Of a DNA stretch of 64,000 nucleotides, positions 46,501 to 57,849 are shown piece after piece. A model generated the notes under the pieces. That model was not told the origin of the DNA, did no database searches, and worked only from the letters and a program-made list of their open reading frames with translations. The DNA is from Rachicladosporium sp. CCFEE 5018 (taxonomy: Eukaryota > Ascomycota > Dothideomycetes > Cladosporiales > Cladosporiaceae): contig KZ111200.1 of assembly GCA_002077045.2 (NCBI GenBank), positions 27,162 to 91,161 on the forward strand, in the 5' to 3' direction. Numbering within the stretch: position 1 is the first letter of the stretch; every line of letters begins with the position of its first letter. The position numbers and the translations under genes are program-made.

Positions 46501-47298
46501 GCGTGGTAGATCAGTCCGACCACCTCGAGATCGCTACTTAGGTCAAATTCGTTACTTATAATACCATGCTTCGGCCATTCTTTTGTACCCAGCCTCAGTA
46601 GGATGTGTTCTACATCAGAGTCAGCGAGTGGCAGTCATGACTTTCAAGGCCGCTTACCCATCAGACCCAATATCTGCCAACGATAAGTATGACGAGGAGA
46701 AGTCGACGTATGTGATCTTGCGTCCAGCTTGTTGCCGAGTCTTGACGACACCCGGAATCTGGCTATTTAACTGCGCTATCGCTGCCTGAGTCACGACGTT
46801 TCTATTAGGCAGCAGAGTAGACGCGATGATGGTTACCCCATCGTGTATGTTACGCTCTTGGTGCATGGCTGGCTTTAACGTTGCGATCCCGATTTCTGCT
46901 GCAAGTCCAGCATATCCGGCAGTGCGTGTCGCATCAACGTCGACGCAGGAAATGGTTGCTTGAGACTCTGATGGAGGTGCAGCATCAGTCGCGAAGACAT
47001 CTTGTGCAGTGAGGTGAGTACCATCAGTATTATCGAGTACACCGAATGTGTTCCAGCCGGCTCTATCAGACCAAAGGATTGCAGGAGTTCCTGACGCACA
47101 TAGCCCGGCGCTGTTGTTCATGGAGGTTACGTGGGATACTTGCGTCGCTTCAGAGGGCCGGGTGAGGTAGCCTGGTATGCCAGTGCCGCCTCCTGGAGGC
47201 ACTCCAACAAAGAAGCTGTTGCCAGACAAAGTCGGCTTGGTGAGCGACTTTGCTTTGTTGCGGTTATATATAGCTGCTATGTCGCAGTATCGTTGCAT
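43513..47298 (-). pseudogene. Secreted SGNH hydrolase with FG-GAP repeats and Ser/Thr-rich tail, frameshifted
   Basis: Large fungal extracellular protein gene. The 47298-46654 frame carries the SGNH (GDSL lipase/esterase) C-terminal half: VTIIASTLLPNRNVVTQAAI, RKITYVDFSSSYLSLADIG. The catalytic DGTHP block is split by intron 46657-46610 (GTAAGC...GATGTAG), then EAGYKRMAEAWYY. FG-GAP/VCBS calcium-binding repeats follow: FWADIDGDGVEDY, VRFADMTGDGRDGL, VDGDGRDDL, then FRALYGLRRADYI and AVVDPSTNKAWTRV near 45400-45550. The tail (45350-43513) is Ser/Thr/Pro-rich with a Cys-rich block (CGSHCNPFLSVC). The N-terminal GDSIT block and signal peptide are not found. Frame changes near 46370-46400 and 46300, and stops at about 45165 and 45015, break it. 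Confidence 0.68.
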
Positions 47299-47309
47299 AC
47301 TTCTATGTA

Positions 47310-48110
47310 TTCCCCGTCAGACACTTGCAGTCAGGGATCCGAGGGCACGCCTATAAGTTTCCTTAAACACTTGCCGCTGGAGAGCTCACTTCCACCTGTG
47401 CACACGTTCCCGTAAAATTTATGGACTAGCATGCACAGACGTGGCTAAGAGAAGCTAGGCAAAATCGTCGACTTCACCCCGAATCTGCCTTGCAGGATAA
47501 GGTACGCCAACGATATTCAAACTATCAAGCCACGTCAGAGATCGATCCGTTAGCCGAATATCGTCCGTGCGTACCTTGGCTTCGTCTACATCAACCTTGG
47601 TCAATCTTCCACTAGAGCGGCTCGGTGGTTTGGAGGATTGGACGTGGATGCAAGACATTTTGCGTCGGCATGGGAGTTGGATCTGCGGAGGGTATGCGAG
47701 ATCCTGGCTGACGGAGAATAGCTTCGCTCAAGGTTGAATTAACATGATAGGAGACCGCGTGGAGACATGAATGCCATAGCTGCAGTGTTCATATCTGGCC
47801 TTGTCGCCATCACACCATCGAGCAGAAACGCAATGCCGAACGTTGCATTCAGAGTCAGAGCTAAAGATGTGTTTACCATTGTTTGTGGTGGCTAGACCTG
47901 CTGCGATATATGAAAGGGCCGGAGTAAGCACCTCAACGATACTAGGCTTAACAGTAGAGTTCGTCGTCCGATGTGAGCAATCGCGAGCTGACGCCGGGGC
48001 ACACTGGGCATTCAGCTTGCCTGATCATGCTGGAACCGTTGCTATACAGCGAACAGCTATTGCGTGCGAAATGGCCTGATGTCAGCGCAGCGTGGTAGAG
48101 ACATCTCAGC
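47310..48110. other. Intergenic stretch, no gene recognised
   Basis: Short frames only; no recognisable domain. Confidence 0.35.
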
Positions 48111-48119
48111 GCTGAAAGA

Positions 48120-48160
48120 TGACCTTGCGCGCTACCCAACTTAGGCAGCGCGCAAGGTCA
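48120..48160. repeat. Perfect 14-bp inverted repeat, hairpin with 13-nt loop
   Basis: TGACCTTGCGCGCT (48120-48133) and its exact reverse complement (48147-48160) separated by 13 bases. No adjoining gene or transposon end was identified; it could be a structured RNA, a terminator-like hairpin or a remnant of a transposon end. Confidence 0.85.
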
Positions 48161-48289
48161 CGCAGCGTGTAGTGCGACACTAAGCAGGTACTGCCTAAAT
48201 TCCAAGACTAATCGATGCTTTGCGCAATATTCCACCTCCGAGGTGCAGGGTATACGCACGCGGCTACTAAGAGTGATGCCTAAGGCGAT

Positions 48290-48790
48290 CGTTGTCGCCA
48301 CGTACAAATTACGTCCTATAAAAGTAGACCATATCATATACGTGATTTAGGACATAGTAAGGGACTATATCCTACTAGCTAGACCTTCCTAGCTTGCTAT
48401 AGGTTACTAGACCTAGGAGCGTACTTAGGCTATTAGAGAAGCTTAGGGCTGTGAGACAGTAGACATCGGATGTAACAGAGGACAGCTAGACTAGATATAC
48501 CTAGACCACGAACAGAAAGAAGGCATAGATTGCGAAAGACAAGATCTCAGGTCTAGAGGGTAATAGTTACAGAGGTATCAAAGGATCCTGAGAAAATCTA
48601 CAGGCTTAGCAGGTAGGCAAGGAAGGCGGTAAGGGCGATTTCAGCCCTCACTTAGGTCCTAGGAAGTTACGATCTAACATTGCCGATGTATAGTTAGCGC
48701 GGCGCATGCATGTACGACTGCTTAGTACTTAGTTAGGCTTAAATTAGTTGCTTAGTCGTTTAGTGATCAGGAAGCGGTAATTACTTCTTA
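48290..48790. other. TA/CTAG-rich island of unlike composition
   Basis: About 500 bp with striking excess of TAG and CTA words. By eye there are about ten CTAG tetramers between 48371 and 48665, where one or two would be expected by chance. No open frame of note. This is the look of an old repeat driven to TpA by repeat-induced point mutation (RIP); the original sequence is not recognisable. Confidence 0.5.
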
Positions 48791-48799
48791 CCACGTCCG

Positions 48800-49755
48800 C
48801 CGTGAGCAATACAAGTCCTTGTGGAAGGAACGAGTATATGGTTACCAGTCTCTATAGTAAACAACACTCTGTGCAAAACGTTAGGTTGTTTGGCCGCGCG
48901 GGAGTCGAGGTGCCTCTCTCTATAGCTTTCGTGCCGACTGGGAACAATTTTTCACATCCCTGTGTAGTGACCCGCTTCCCAACCTAACCCGCTTCCTTCT
49001 TGTTCGATTCGCATTTTTTATCGTTTCATAGATGACGGGGCATTGTTCAGGAGCTCCGTCGAGTAACGGTCACACCACGTTACATTGCCTCTTTCGCTCA
49101 CGTTGGGGCCTGTAAGGTCTTTGCAACCTACCATTCTAATGTGTGATATTGTCTGTGCATGGGTCCGCAGTACGGTACCGGAGTGGTGATAGGTGAAGAG
49201 GTTGTTGCTTTGAGCTCTAGCGTCCGTAGCTCGCATAGGCTAGTACAGAGACGGCAATCGCGCAGAATCCATCGCCAAACACGAAGAAAGTGGATGTTTC
49301 TGCGCTGTGTTCAACAAGGACGCTTCCAATGCAGCACACAGTTCTCAAACACAGCTGCCCTTTCCTCAGTCGGTTTCACACTGAGTACTTTCGTCGCGTT
49401 GATTCTCGAAGGACATGCGATGAGCTGGCAGTGCTCGTTGGCGTCGCGATGGACCTGCGCTTGCTGCGTCCAACCGAGACGGGATCTTGGAAGACAAGAC
49501 CCGTGAATGCCTTCGAGAGGATGCTTGCGGTTCTCCCCTGCCAGTTCTTGCCTGCAATCCAGCCGCAGGATGCGATGTTGACTGGTTCGTTGAAGAACGA
49601 ACTACGAAGCTGCTCTGAGCGTCACCTAAGGATGTGACTCTTCCTGCCTGCCGGCTCTGTGGAGATGCAGATCTTTCACTGTATCGCAGGACTTGCCGTA
49701 CCCTGCGGTGTTGCACAGGTCAGTTCAGTTGACAGGGCGGCCGAATGCCAAGGGT
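48800..49755. other. Intergenic stretch, no gene recognised
   Basis: Downstream of the large unknown gene; short frames without domain features. Confidence 0.35.
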
Positions 49756-49762
49756 AGACGAC

Positions 49763-52700
49763 TTACGGCACCCCCGAGCCATACCACTCCTCCAGCCTCT
49801 CAAGAGGGGATGGAAACCGTAGCTCGGGCTCGTTGCTCAGCTTCGCACGAGCTAGTAATGAGCGAAGAAATCGCAAACATGGTCCGGAGAACTCGGGCTT
49901 GTTTAGCTCTCTGCTAAGCAACTCGATACCAGCTGGCCGCGTGGCGACCGCAAAAATTGGGATGAGCTTCTTCATCGGAATTCGCACTGTCACACCGTGG
50001 TTAGTTTGTACATCTGCTAGACAGAGAACGTGAGAAGGATTGGGGGATGTACGCATGTAGGAACAGGGCTAAGAGCATGTGGAGGCCATGCCATGCCAAG
50101 TCGAGGCGGTCAAGAATGCAGTGCACGCAATGGTATACATCGCGCAACTCGTCGAGGTACGTGATCTCCTTCTCCTCGGCAATCTTCTGCCTCAACGCTT
50201 CGTACTATCGCCCTTGTCAGCGCGGTACTTGTGCGTGGACTTTGCATGGATTTGGTTAAGAGACGTACCCCCGGCCGATTTGTGGCTCGCAAGACGATCA
50301 TGCACGAGTATATCTCGAAATCGCAGAGGTTGACCACATCTCTGCACCCTTTCCTCTGCTGATATATTGTCGTTGATACAGCGATCGGATCACTGTGTCC
50401 TGGGTGGATGTCTTTTCTCTTCAAGAGGCAACGCACTAGGTTCACCTCTTCCTCCATTCTGTACTCCTGCGTGAAGCGCTTCAGACGGTCTTTGATCGCA
50501 TCTGCTCGTAACTCTAGCCTTGAGACTGTCGCTTCACTGAGTGTTTTCAGCTTGGCAGATTTTGCAAGACTTATCCCGCATGGCTCGAAGTCAGGAAACT
50601 CGTGACGGAACACCAGATCGATGTCGAACCCAAACTCTCTGTAGCTTTCTCGCGTCATTTGCACGCGCCTTGTGAGAGGGTCTTGGACGACCCCGTTTTC
50701 ACTTGAGGACAAGGAACTGCCCTCTTCACGCTCTTCGGCCATTGAGGTTCTTTCGGATAGTTGTTGGGTACACTTCGGCGATCCCGCCCTCTTCCTCCTT
50801 CGTCTCAGATTTGGTGCTGCCTCCGGACCTTGTTGGGTAGACTGAGCGAGTCCTGTTGCCTTCTGCCTCGGGACAATGTAAGCTTCCAGAGAGGTCGTTT
50901 CGTCAGTCGACGCCGTTTTTGACTGAAATGGAAGCATAACGCAGTCGGAGACCCGAGTAGTACCAGAGCATGTACGGTGACGTTCAGGTGCCGGAGTTTG
51001 ACTCGTGCGATCTCTTTCCGTCGTTGCACGGCAACCCTCTTTAGCTGCAGCACCAGGTAGCGCATCCCCATCGGCTTCAGCATCGCTTTCAGTTTCTTCG
51101 CCGGCTTCAATGTTGTTTCGGCTGTATTCTTCACGTCCAGCGGCAGCATGATGCATATGATCAGGCTGCTTAGCCTGTTCATTGCGTTCAGCTCGATCAT
51201 CTTCTTCAATTTCATCGACGCTTTGAACGTTTTCTTCAGCTTCGCCTGCCCTGTTCGCGTTCGTTTCGACGTGATCGACCTCTTCTACCGAGCCTCCAGG
51301 TCTCGGTTCGTCACTCGGGCAACACGTGCCATCCGTCCCACTCCAGGTCCCCTGTTGATTAGGGCTTGAAGTCTGTGGGCGTTCAATAGAATTTGCCACA
51401 GCCTCCTCAATGTTCGCTTCTGAGCTCTGGGACGGAACATCCTCGATCTCTGAGGATGCATCGTCGTCATACGAAGCCAGTTGCGATGCTGCTAACACGG
51501 CGTGAGGTCCTCGTTTGGAACGTTCTACACCGTCTTCTCTTACTGAAGGTGAGCCGTGCAAAGGACCCGACAGCAAGAGGCTGATGCCGCTTTGGCTAGG
51601 GCTCGATTGCTCACGTAGTAGTGGCGACCTTTGATTGACCTCACTTTCCGCTTGCTCCGTCGAGCCAAGCGGAACCGCGTTTGTGGGTGACACTGCTCGT
51701 GGGCCGTCTAAGGCTGGGCCTGTGATCCAGCGTCCTAGAGACTCGGCTGTGATCGGAAGCCTGGCAGAGGTCACGGCGTCCTTGTGCTTGCCAATCCGGG
51801 TTTGCAGGCGTCGGTCCAACAGAGCAGTGCATGGAGAAACCATCGGTTCTGGTTCGACTGGCTCCCGGGTATTCATGTTTATTCCCGCGTACGCAACTGC
51901 GCGGAGAGATCGACGCAGCCTCTTCGCTGGGTGGTCAGTGGACGCCAGCTCGTCAGGTGACATACGTTTTCGCTTGCGCGATCTCTTCACAGTGGTGTCG
52001 CTTGGCGTGATGAGCTGTGTCGGTGGAGATGGGCTGGCAAAGCGTTGCGCGAGAGCTTCTTGTTCGTCAGGGACAAGAAGCTGCCTTTTCGACGGACGCT
52101 CGATACATGCACATGCGCCGGTCAAGACCCTTTTTCTCTTGAGCGATCCCTGTGGGACTGAACCTCTCGACGGGGTGGGCTGGCGCTGTGGGGTTTCATC
52201 TTCCGAAGCATGAGGGTGACGAGGGGTATTAGAAACCTCTGAAGCCACGAAACGCTGCCCCGTGTCGCCTCGTTCGACAGAGGCCTCGATGCTGAAGTGC
52301 GCATTTGCGTGGCCTGACGCAGAGTCATAAACAGCCCCACTCGGACTCGTTAGGTTGATCGCGTCAACACTGAAATGCCGCAAGACCGCATAGCCCGTGC
52401 TGGCTGCATCTGTCTGAACAGGCGTCGGAGTCGCTGGATCGCTGAAGTAATCGGGGTATGTGCGGATCGGGTTGACATCGTGACTAGAGCTCGGTGTATA
52501 AAATTGCTCTTGGGAAAGGGTTAACGCTCCAATGCTGGAGACACCACTATGGGATCTCTCAAAGAAGTTACCGGCTTCTCTGGGCATGTCCGGACTTTCC
52601 TGTGACACTTGCCGCTGAAGCTCAAGCAGCCGAATCTTCTCCTCTAGGCCTCGAATTGTTCTTGCGTCCTCATCAAGCTTGATCCTTGCTTCAGCTAAGT

Positions 52701-52872
52701 CTCTCTTGAGACAGTCGTTCTCGGTCCGTAGCACCTGATTCTCCGCATGCGGTGTGTTATGTGCAGTATCCGAATCCTGGAACTCTCCGTGGCCAATATT
52801 CCCGGTTTCCGAAGTTTGTGTCTCGAGTGTCTGAAAAGCACCAAGGCCGTCAGTATTTGACCTGCGTAGCAT
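49763..52872 (-). CDS. Large unknown charged protein, possibly nuclear, three exons
   Basis: Function not recognised. Exon 1 runs from ATG 52872 to 50269 (868 codons). The N-terminal coiled coil (about residues 45-95; ENDCLKRDLAEARIKLDEDA) is followed by a long polar, low-complexity region with several KRKR clusters (LKRKRVL, KRSRKRKRM, LRRRRKRAG) that look like nuclear localisation signals, and an acidic stretch (SVDEIEEDDRAERNEQAKQ). The C-terminal part is more ordered (YREFGFDIDLVFRHEFPDF; ATVSRLELRADAIKDRLKRF). Intron 50268-50205 (GTACGT...GCTGAC...GATAG, 64 bp) leads to exon 2, beginning YEALRQKIAEEKEITYLDEL. A further exon 49990-49763 ends LERLEEWYGSGVP at TAA. The last junction (about 50030-49990) needs a non-consensus donor or contains an indel. 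Confidence 0.6.
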
Positions 52873-52879
52873 TGGATGT

Positions 52880-54360
52880 ATTCGCTTTCTCTGACCTCCT
52901 TCAGCTCTCGAGACAGGTTAGCACTTGCTCGATCCTCCCGTTGAGGTGTACGTCGAGCGCTGTTGGAGACATCTCTCGTGGTATGCTCATACTGCTTGAA
53001 CTCGGTTGTCAACAAGGTCACCCTCCATCGACGTTCATACGCTGTATGCGCCTACACTTTCATGCACTGCCGGCTCTCTACCCGGAGGAGGGGTAATGTC
53101 TGTGTTCACCTCACCGTCCTAGGAATGAGTAAGTCTGCCTGCACCATGCTCACTTGCCCACCTCTAATCGTTCGCTGCGGACTCTCCATCTATGCGTCGA
53201 TCCGGGATTCGTGGGCGCAACATCGCGCGATCCTACTTCCTCGTCAGTAAAGCACATGACGGTGAAGGGTCCTACAACTTACAAGCTGCTCGAGCCGGAC
53301 GTTGCTTACCGGCCGATCTTCATACTGCGACGCATTAGCCCTTCAGTTCTCGGCGGAGTTTGGCCTGCGCTAGAGACCGGCTCACATCAATGCCTGACGA
53401 TGTGAAGCGTTCAGCATATAGCGCAATTGTAGCTTTGCATGCATCTCGTTGTTCGTACAAAAGTGATTGGCTGCTGGTCTCTGCGTGTTCGCTCATCGTC
53501 ACTAGTGTCAGAACACCTTGGCTTTTGGCCGACACGTCGACGAATTTGTTTGGAAAGTAAAAGATACGGAGTGCAAGTTATGATAGTTTGTGAACTTGAT
53601 GTAGCGAAGTTGCCAACATCTGATGCAAGGTGTATCTATATGACTACAGTCTCCAAACGCAAAGGACTGCTGAGATACGCATGACAAGTTACAACTAAGC
53701 GCCGTGGAGCTGAATGAGCATGTTGCAAGATCGAGTGATTAAACGTGTACAAGAATTTTCATTGGTGAGCGACTTAGCCGCCCATAGCTTTGGCATGGCA
53801 ACCGCTAAGTATAGCATCAGTATGTACCGTGCCTCCAGCCGGGCATGCCACTAGGATATATGCAAGTTCGAAACTGAATGGCAGTTCTCGCTCAGATCGT
53901 CTCAAGACAAAGCCAAGGGTTCAGCTGCAACAAGCCCAACGAGACTCGCGAGACGCCACTCGTTGCCAATGGTTCTACCCGTACGATTTGTCCGAGAGAT
54001 GGAACTAGAGTTTGTATGAGGATGCTGGGACGGTCATAGCTGCAGCGTTACTCCGTTTCAGCATAGTAGAGTGCTCTATGTACACAGCTATTGGTGTGCT
54101 CGGGACTTTCAAAGCTTGAATTCATGAGACTTCAATGAAACATCAATGAAATGGGCGTGCCTTTCAGACAACGGAGACTGCACGTCAAACTCTCATTGCC
54201 AGAGAACGGAGACTGAAACACTACGCTGTAGCACAACCATTCCAGCCAGTATCACCCATAAGATCATCGGAATCGAAGACTGCCTCCCTCACTTCTGATG
54301 TCAAGCGGAGTGTCCGTTAAAGTTGAGCGGGGCCTAAGTGCAAGATGTGGCCGCGTGCTA
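52880..54360. other. Intergenic stretch, no gene recognised
   Basis: Holds the promoter of the large gene and the 3' flank of the F-box/WD40 gene. No frame with recognisable features. Confidence 0.35.
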
Positions 54361-54364
54361 TCTC

Positions 54365-55978
54365 TTAGTTGGCGAAAAATCGACTCGCTACCTCAATATC
54401 TTTGTCGCCGTTCCCAAAGTCCCATCCTACTATGCCGTATCCTGTCGAGCAGCAAGTGACTCTCCGCTCGTCGAGTTGAACATTGAAGATGCCTGATTTG
54501 CGGACCTCATCCCCATCTGACGGAGTCGTGCCCATCGCGGCCCCAGTACTGGACCCCGAGACGCTGCTCGCCACTCCGGAAATAATATCTGGCCTCCTTC
54601 CGTCTATAATTTCCACTTCTCGGCGACGACGCCGATGCTGGTGCGGCTGTCCTTGTTGTTGTTGTTGTTCTTGGACGGAACACACTTCTAAGCCTTGGGC
54701 GTGTATTGATGTACCACTCAGGATCTCGAAGTTGTTGCACAGTCTAAGGTATCGCAGCGGTGACCATGTCTTGACTCGATCTTCCTTCCAGATTGTCACT
54801 TGTCCTTCAAGGGATCCCGAAACGAGAGCGACGCAATGCCCGTCCTCGAGTTTGGCATAGGCTGTATCTAGAGTTTGACTTGTCTTGCAGAGTGTGGCAG
54901 TGGTCTCGCCAGAGACATGATCAATGATATGAATAGGGTGTGGAGCGCCTCTGGTCAGTTTCTGTCCGTCGACGTGGACACTGGCGACAAGTTCGGGGTT
55001 GCTGAAGGTCCGAAGGCATTCTCCAGTACCGACGCTCCAGATCTTCACACAAAGATCGCCGGAGCTGGATATTACCTTGTCTTCCTGGACATGAACCGCC
55101 GTGACACCGCCCACGTGACCCTTCAAAGTGGACGCTTGAACGAACGTGCCGTAAAAACTCAAGTCAGCCGAAGAGTCAACTGTTCGTACAGACCAGGTTT
55201 GCTTCCAGATTTTCACGTGGTTGTCCATTGAACCAGTAGCAAGGACACCGTCAAAGAGGTGCAGGCTGACAACAGCACTATCGTGGGCGCGTGGTATTGC
55301 CTGGAGCAGCTCCCCTGTGGAGAATCTCCATACGAACACTTCTGCAGAGCTGCTCCCAGAAACGATGATGTCCTTTCCGCCGTCGAAATGCAGTGCGTAC
55401 ACGCGTCCACGGTGACCTCGCAGTGGCCTTCCGTTGAGACGCTGGCTGTCCAGATCCCACCTGCGGACTGTACCGTCAGCACCACCGCTCACCAATTGTC
55501 GGCCACACTGCTGGATAGCATACACAGCCCCGGTGTGGCCCTCTGCTGCATGGTCCGGGTGTGGAAGCTGGAATTGGAAGAAGCGGCCAGCGTTCCAGTT
55601 GTCCTTGAGACGTGTTTTTTGGCGGAAAAGGAAGTGCCAGGTGACGTCTTGATGCTGCGAGACTACGTCAAGCACGACCTTCCGCGACCTTTGTGCGTAC
55701 AAGGGATGATCGGGCATCCTGCTGGCGGGCGTGTCTATTACTCTCCACCCTTCTCGCAGATACAACGCCTTCCAGAGACATGGTGAGAGGCACAGTGCTC
55801 GCCACCGCTGTGATACGGCGGAGGCTTTGACCAAGGAGGCGACTTCAAGGTAGCTCAGGATATCGAAGACAAGCTCAAGCGGCAGAACATGGATTGGGTC
55901 TGGCAGTCCTTGTTGTGGACGAGCGACAAACGTTCGGTCCTGCACAGAATATTTTAGCTGGAGACCCCTTCCTTCCAC
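54365..55978 (-). CDS. F-box/WD40 repeat protein (SCF substrate adaptor)
   Basis: About 537 residues. The F-box at about 28-70 (HVLPLELVFDILSYLEVASL, then QRWRALCLSPCLWK) would bind Skp1 of an SCF ubiquitin ligase. The WD40 region from about residue 145 includes HTGAVYAIQQCGRQLVSGGA with VRRWDL, GHRGRVYALHFDGGKDIIVS, VFVWRF, VVSLHLFDGVLATGS, VKIWK, GHVGGVTAVHVQEDKVISS, VKIWSV and VTIWKE, the usual seven-bladed layout for substrate recognition. A Gln-rich insertion (QEQQQQQ) and basic patch lie near the C-terminus, then a last blade (IVGWDFGNGD). No ATG is in frame ahead of the F-box: the frame opens at about 56030 and the first codon given here is GTG, so the true start is probably in an upstream exon. 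Substrate unknown. Confidence 0.85.
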   Translation of the reverse strand: MEGRGLQLKYSVQDRTFVARPQQGLPDPIHVLPLELVFDILSYLEVASLVKASAVSQRWRALCLSPCLWKALYLREGWRVIDTPASRMPDHPLYAQRSRKVVLDVVSQHQDVTWHFLFRQKTRLKDNWNAGRFFQFQLPHPDHAAEGHTGAVYAIQQCGRQLVSGGADGTVRRWDLDSQRLNGRPLRGHRGRVYALHFDGGKDIIVSGSSSAEVFVWRFSTGELLQAIPRAHDSAVVSLHLFDGVLATGSMDNHVKIWKQTWSVRTVDSSADLSFYGTFVQASTLKGHVGGVTAVHVQEDKVISSSGDLCVKIWSVGTGECLRTFSNPELVASVHVDGQKLTRGAPHPIHIIDHVSGETTATLCKTSQTLDTAYAKLEDGHCVALVSGSLEGQVTIWKEDRVKTWSPLRYLRLCNNFEILSGTSIHAQGLEVCSVQEQQQQQGQPHQHRRRRREVEIIDGRRPDIISGVASSVSGSSTGAAMGTTPSDGDEVRKSGIFNVQLDERRVTCCSTGYGIVGWDFGNGDKDIEVASRFFAN

Positions 55979-55984
55979 TATGCG

Positions 55985-57845
55985 AACTTTGAACTCACAC
56001 TTTGCTCGGCTACGGTAGACATCGCAGTGCCGAGCTTATTGTACACAAAGTCGGGTCTAGTAGTGCGACTTTGCAGGAAGTTGATTCGGCTTTCAAGCAG
56101 ACGTTGAAGCATTCGCACTGGTCCAATATCCCAGGTTTGACGAAGCGAAGTAACTCAGGTAAGCTGGATAGCTTCTCTCGATCTTCAAGTATTCGCGCGA
56201 GAAAGCTAGAGGGCCGTGCACTACAAAGGATCCTACGCAAGCAACAACAACAATAACAACAACAGAGGCGGTAGTAAACAAACAACCGAGTCAGACCCCA
56301 AGCTATGAGCACGGCATGGCTTGGGTGATATCTCGGCATGTCACAATGCTCGCAAAGGGCCATATACTTTCTAGTTCTACCTGCTTTGATAGAGAGCTGC
56401 AGCTTGTAGGCACTGATGTCGCTTCTACGTTATCCCGCGGTGCAATATTAGTATCATCATCGCTTTCCGGGAAAGGGAAAGGGTGAGAACGCCCATGACA
56501 GCACGATTGATGGTGCATCGACCCGAGCGTCTAATGACAGCTTAACGGTGGAATCAGCAGCATCCTTTACCAGAAGGTCATATCGACGAGAGCAGGGTGC
56601 TTCGCAAAAGCAGCCGGCCCAGACCGTGTCGCGTAACGGTGGTGGGAAGCCTTTACGTTGACGTTCACTGTCATTATCGAATGGCGGGCTTTGCTGAACG
56701 ATGCAACATATGTGTACTACGTCTAAAGAACGCAAGCGGAGGAATAGGCTAGCGTAAGGTGCATTTCCAGAACGACTGACGGAGTACATCAAGGTGTTAA
56801 GAGCGAGGATTAGGTGGGTCCGGAGACGCCGGCCAAACTTTAGCAATCTAGGGAAGAAGCTTACGATCGATCACTTCACAGCATGTTTCTTTTCCGAGGG
56901 CTTCTCACCCTGCTTCGAAAATCCCATGTACCCAAGGGCGGACCATATGACTTCGCCATTCAGTACCTTGAGCGTCACGCAGAAAACGTTTTGTTCTCAT
57001 AGGTACCTTCTCAACCCAAAGTTGTATACTTTGAGCTTCCATGCGCAGCCTCGCCAAAGCGAGGGCATTGACAACGGACCTAGCCCCCACCCGCATGTAG
57101 CGCCAAGACAGATGTGGATGAGAGCCACCCTGCGCTTGCAGTCCGGTTCGGCGAGTCATGTGTACGATCATGCTCGCAAGCCATAGTTCTAAGCCCTAGG
57201 TTCTACGATCGAAGCTACTGCTGTAAGCGCCATAGAGCGTACTACGACCACGACTTGGTTGGCTACCCAGCAGCTAAGCTGTGATAATTTCTGGTTGAAA
57301 GCCCAGCTCGAATACCCATTGACAGTCAATATGGGAGGATGATGTCTTCGTTGATAGAAATGCTGCCTCTGATCCACTGCGCGAGAGTAATCTCCCGACC
57401 TATGAACTGTCAACGAATACAGATAAGCTTCGGCGACGCGCCCATGCAGCCAGTGCATGCGAACGCCAAGAGGCGGAGACGGTGGTCTCTGGTACAGGGA
57501 TAATTGTAGACTAGAGAAAGGCCCGCCGGCTTGACCATGCGCTTACAGCTTAAGTCAAACGAAGCACACGCAGAGCATTTCCGTGTTCACTACTCGCACT
57601 CGATCGAGCACGTCGCTATCGGCTCCTCGGTGCGACTGGAGGAGTTCACCCATGGAATCTTACCCGACGAAGCTCACTTCCACCGTCAGAGTGTTACCGA
57701 CCTACTGGATCAGACATCTCAACTTCTCTGGCGCGTAACTAGATTAATTCGTACGATCGTACATCCTTGAGCTTCAACGAACCGACTATTATCTCTGCGA
57801 AACCGATGCATAAGACGCCTAATATACCGTGCGCAGCATGTGGAA
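55985..57845. other. Intergenic stretch with a CAA repeat
   Basis: No gene recognised, apart from the possible missing first exon of the F-box/WD40 gene. A short CAACAACAACAATAACAAC run lies at 56242-56270. Confidence 0.4.
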
Positions 57846-57849
57846 GCTA

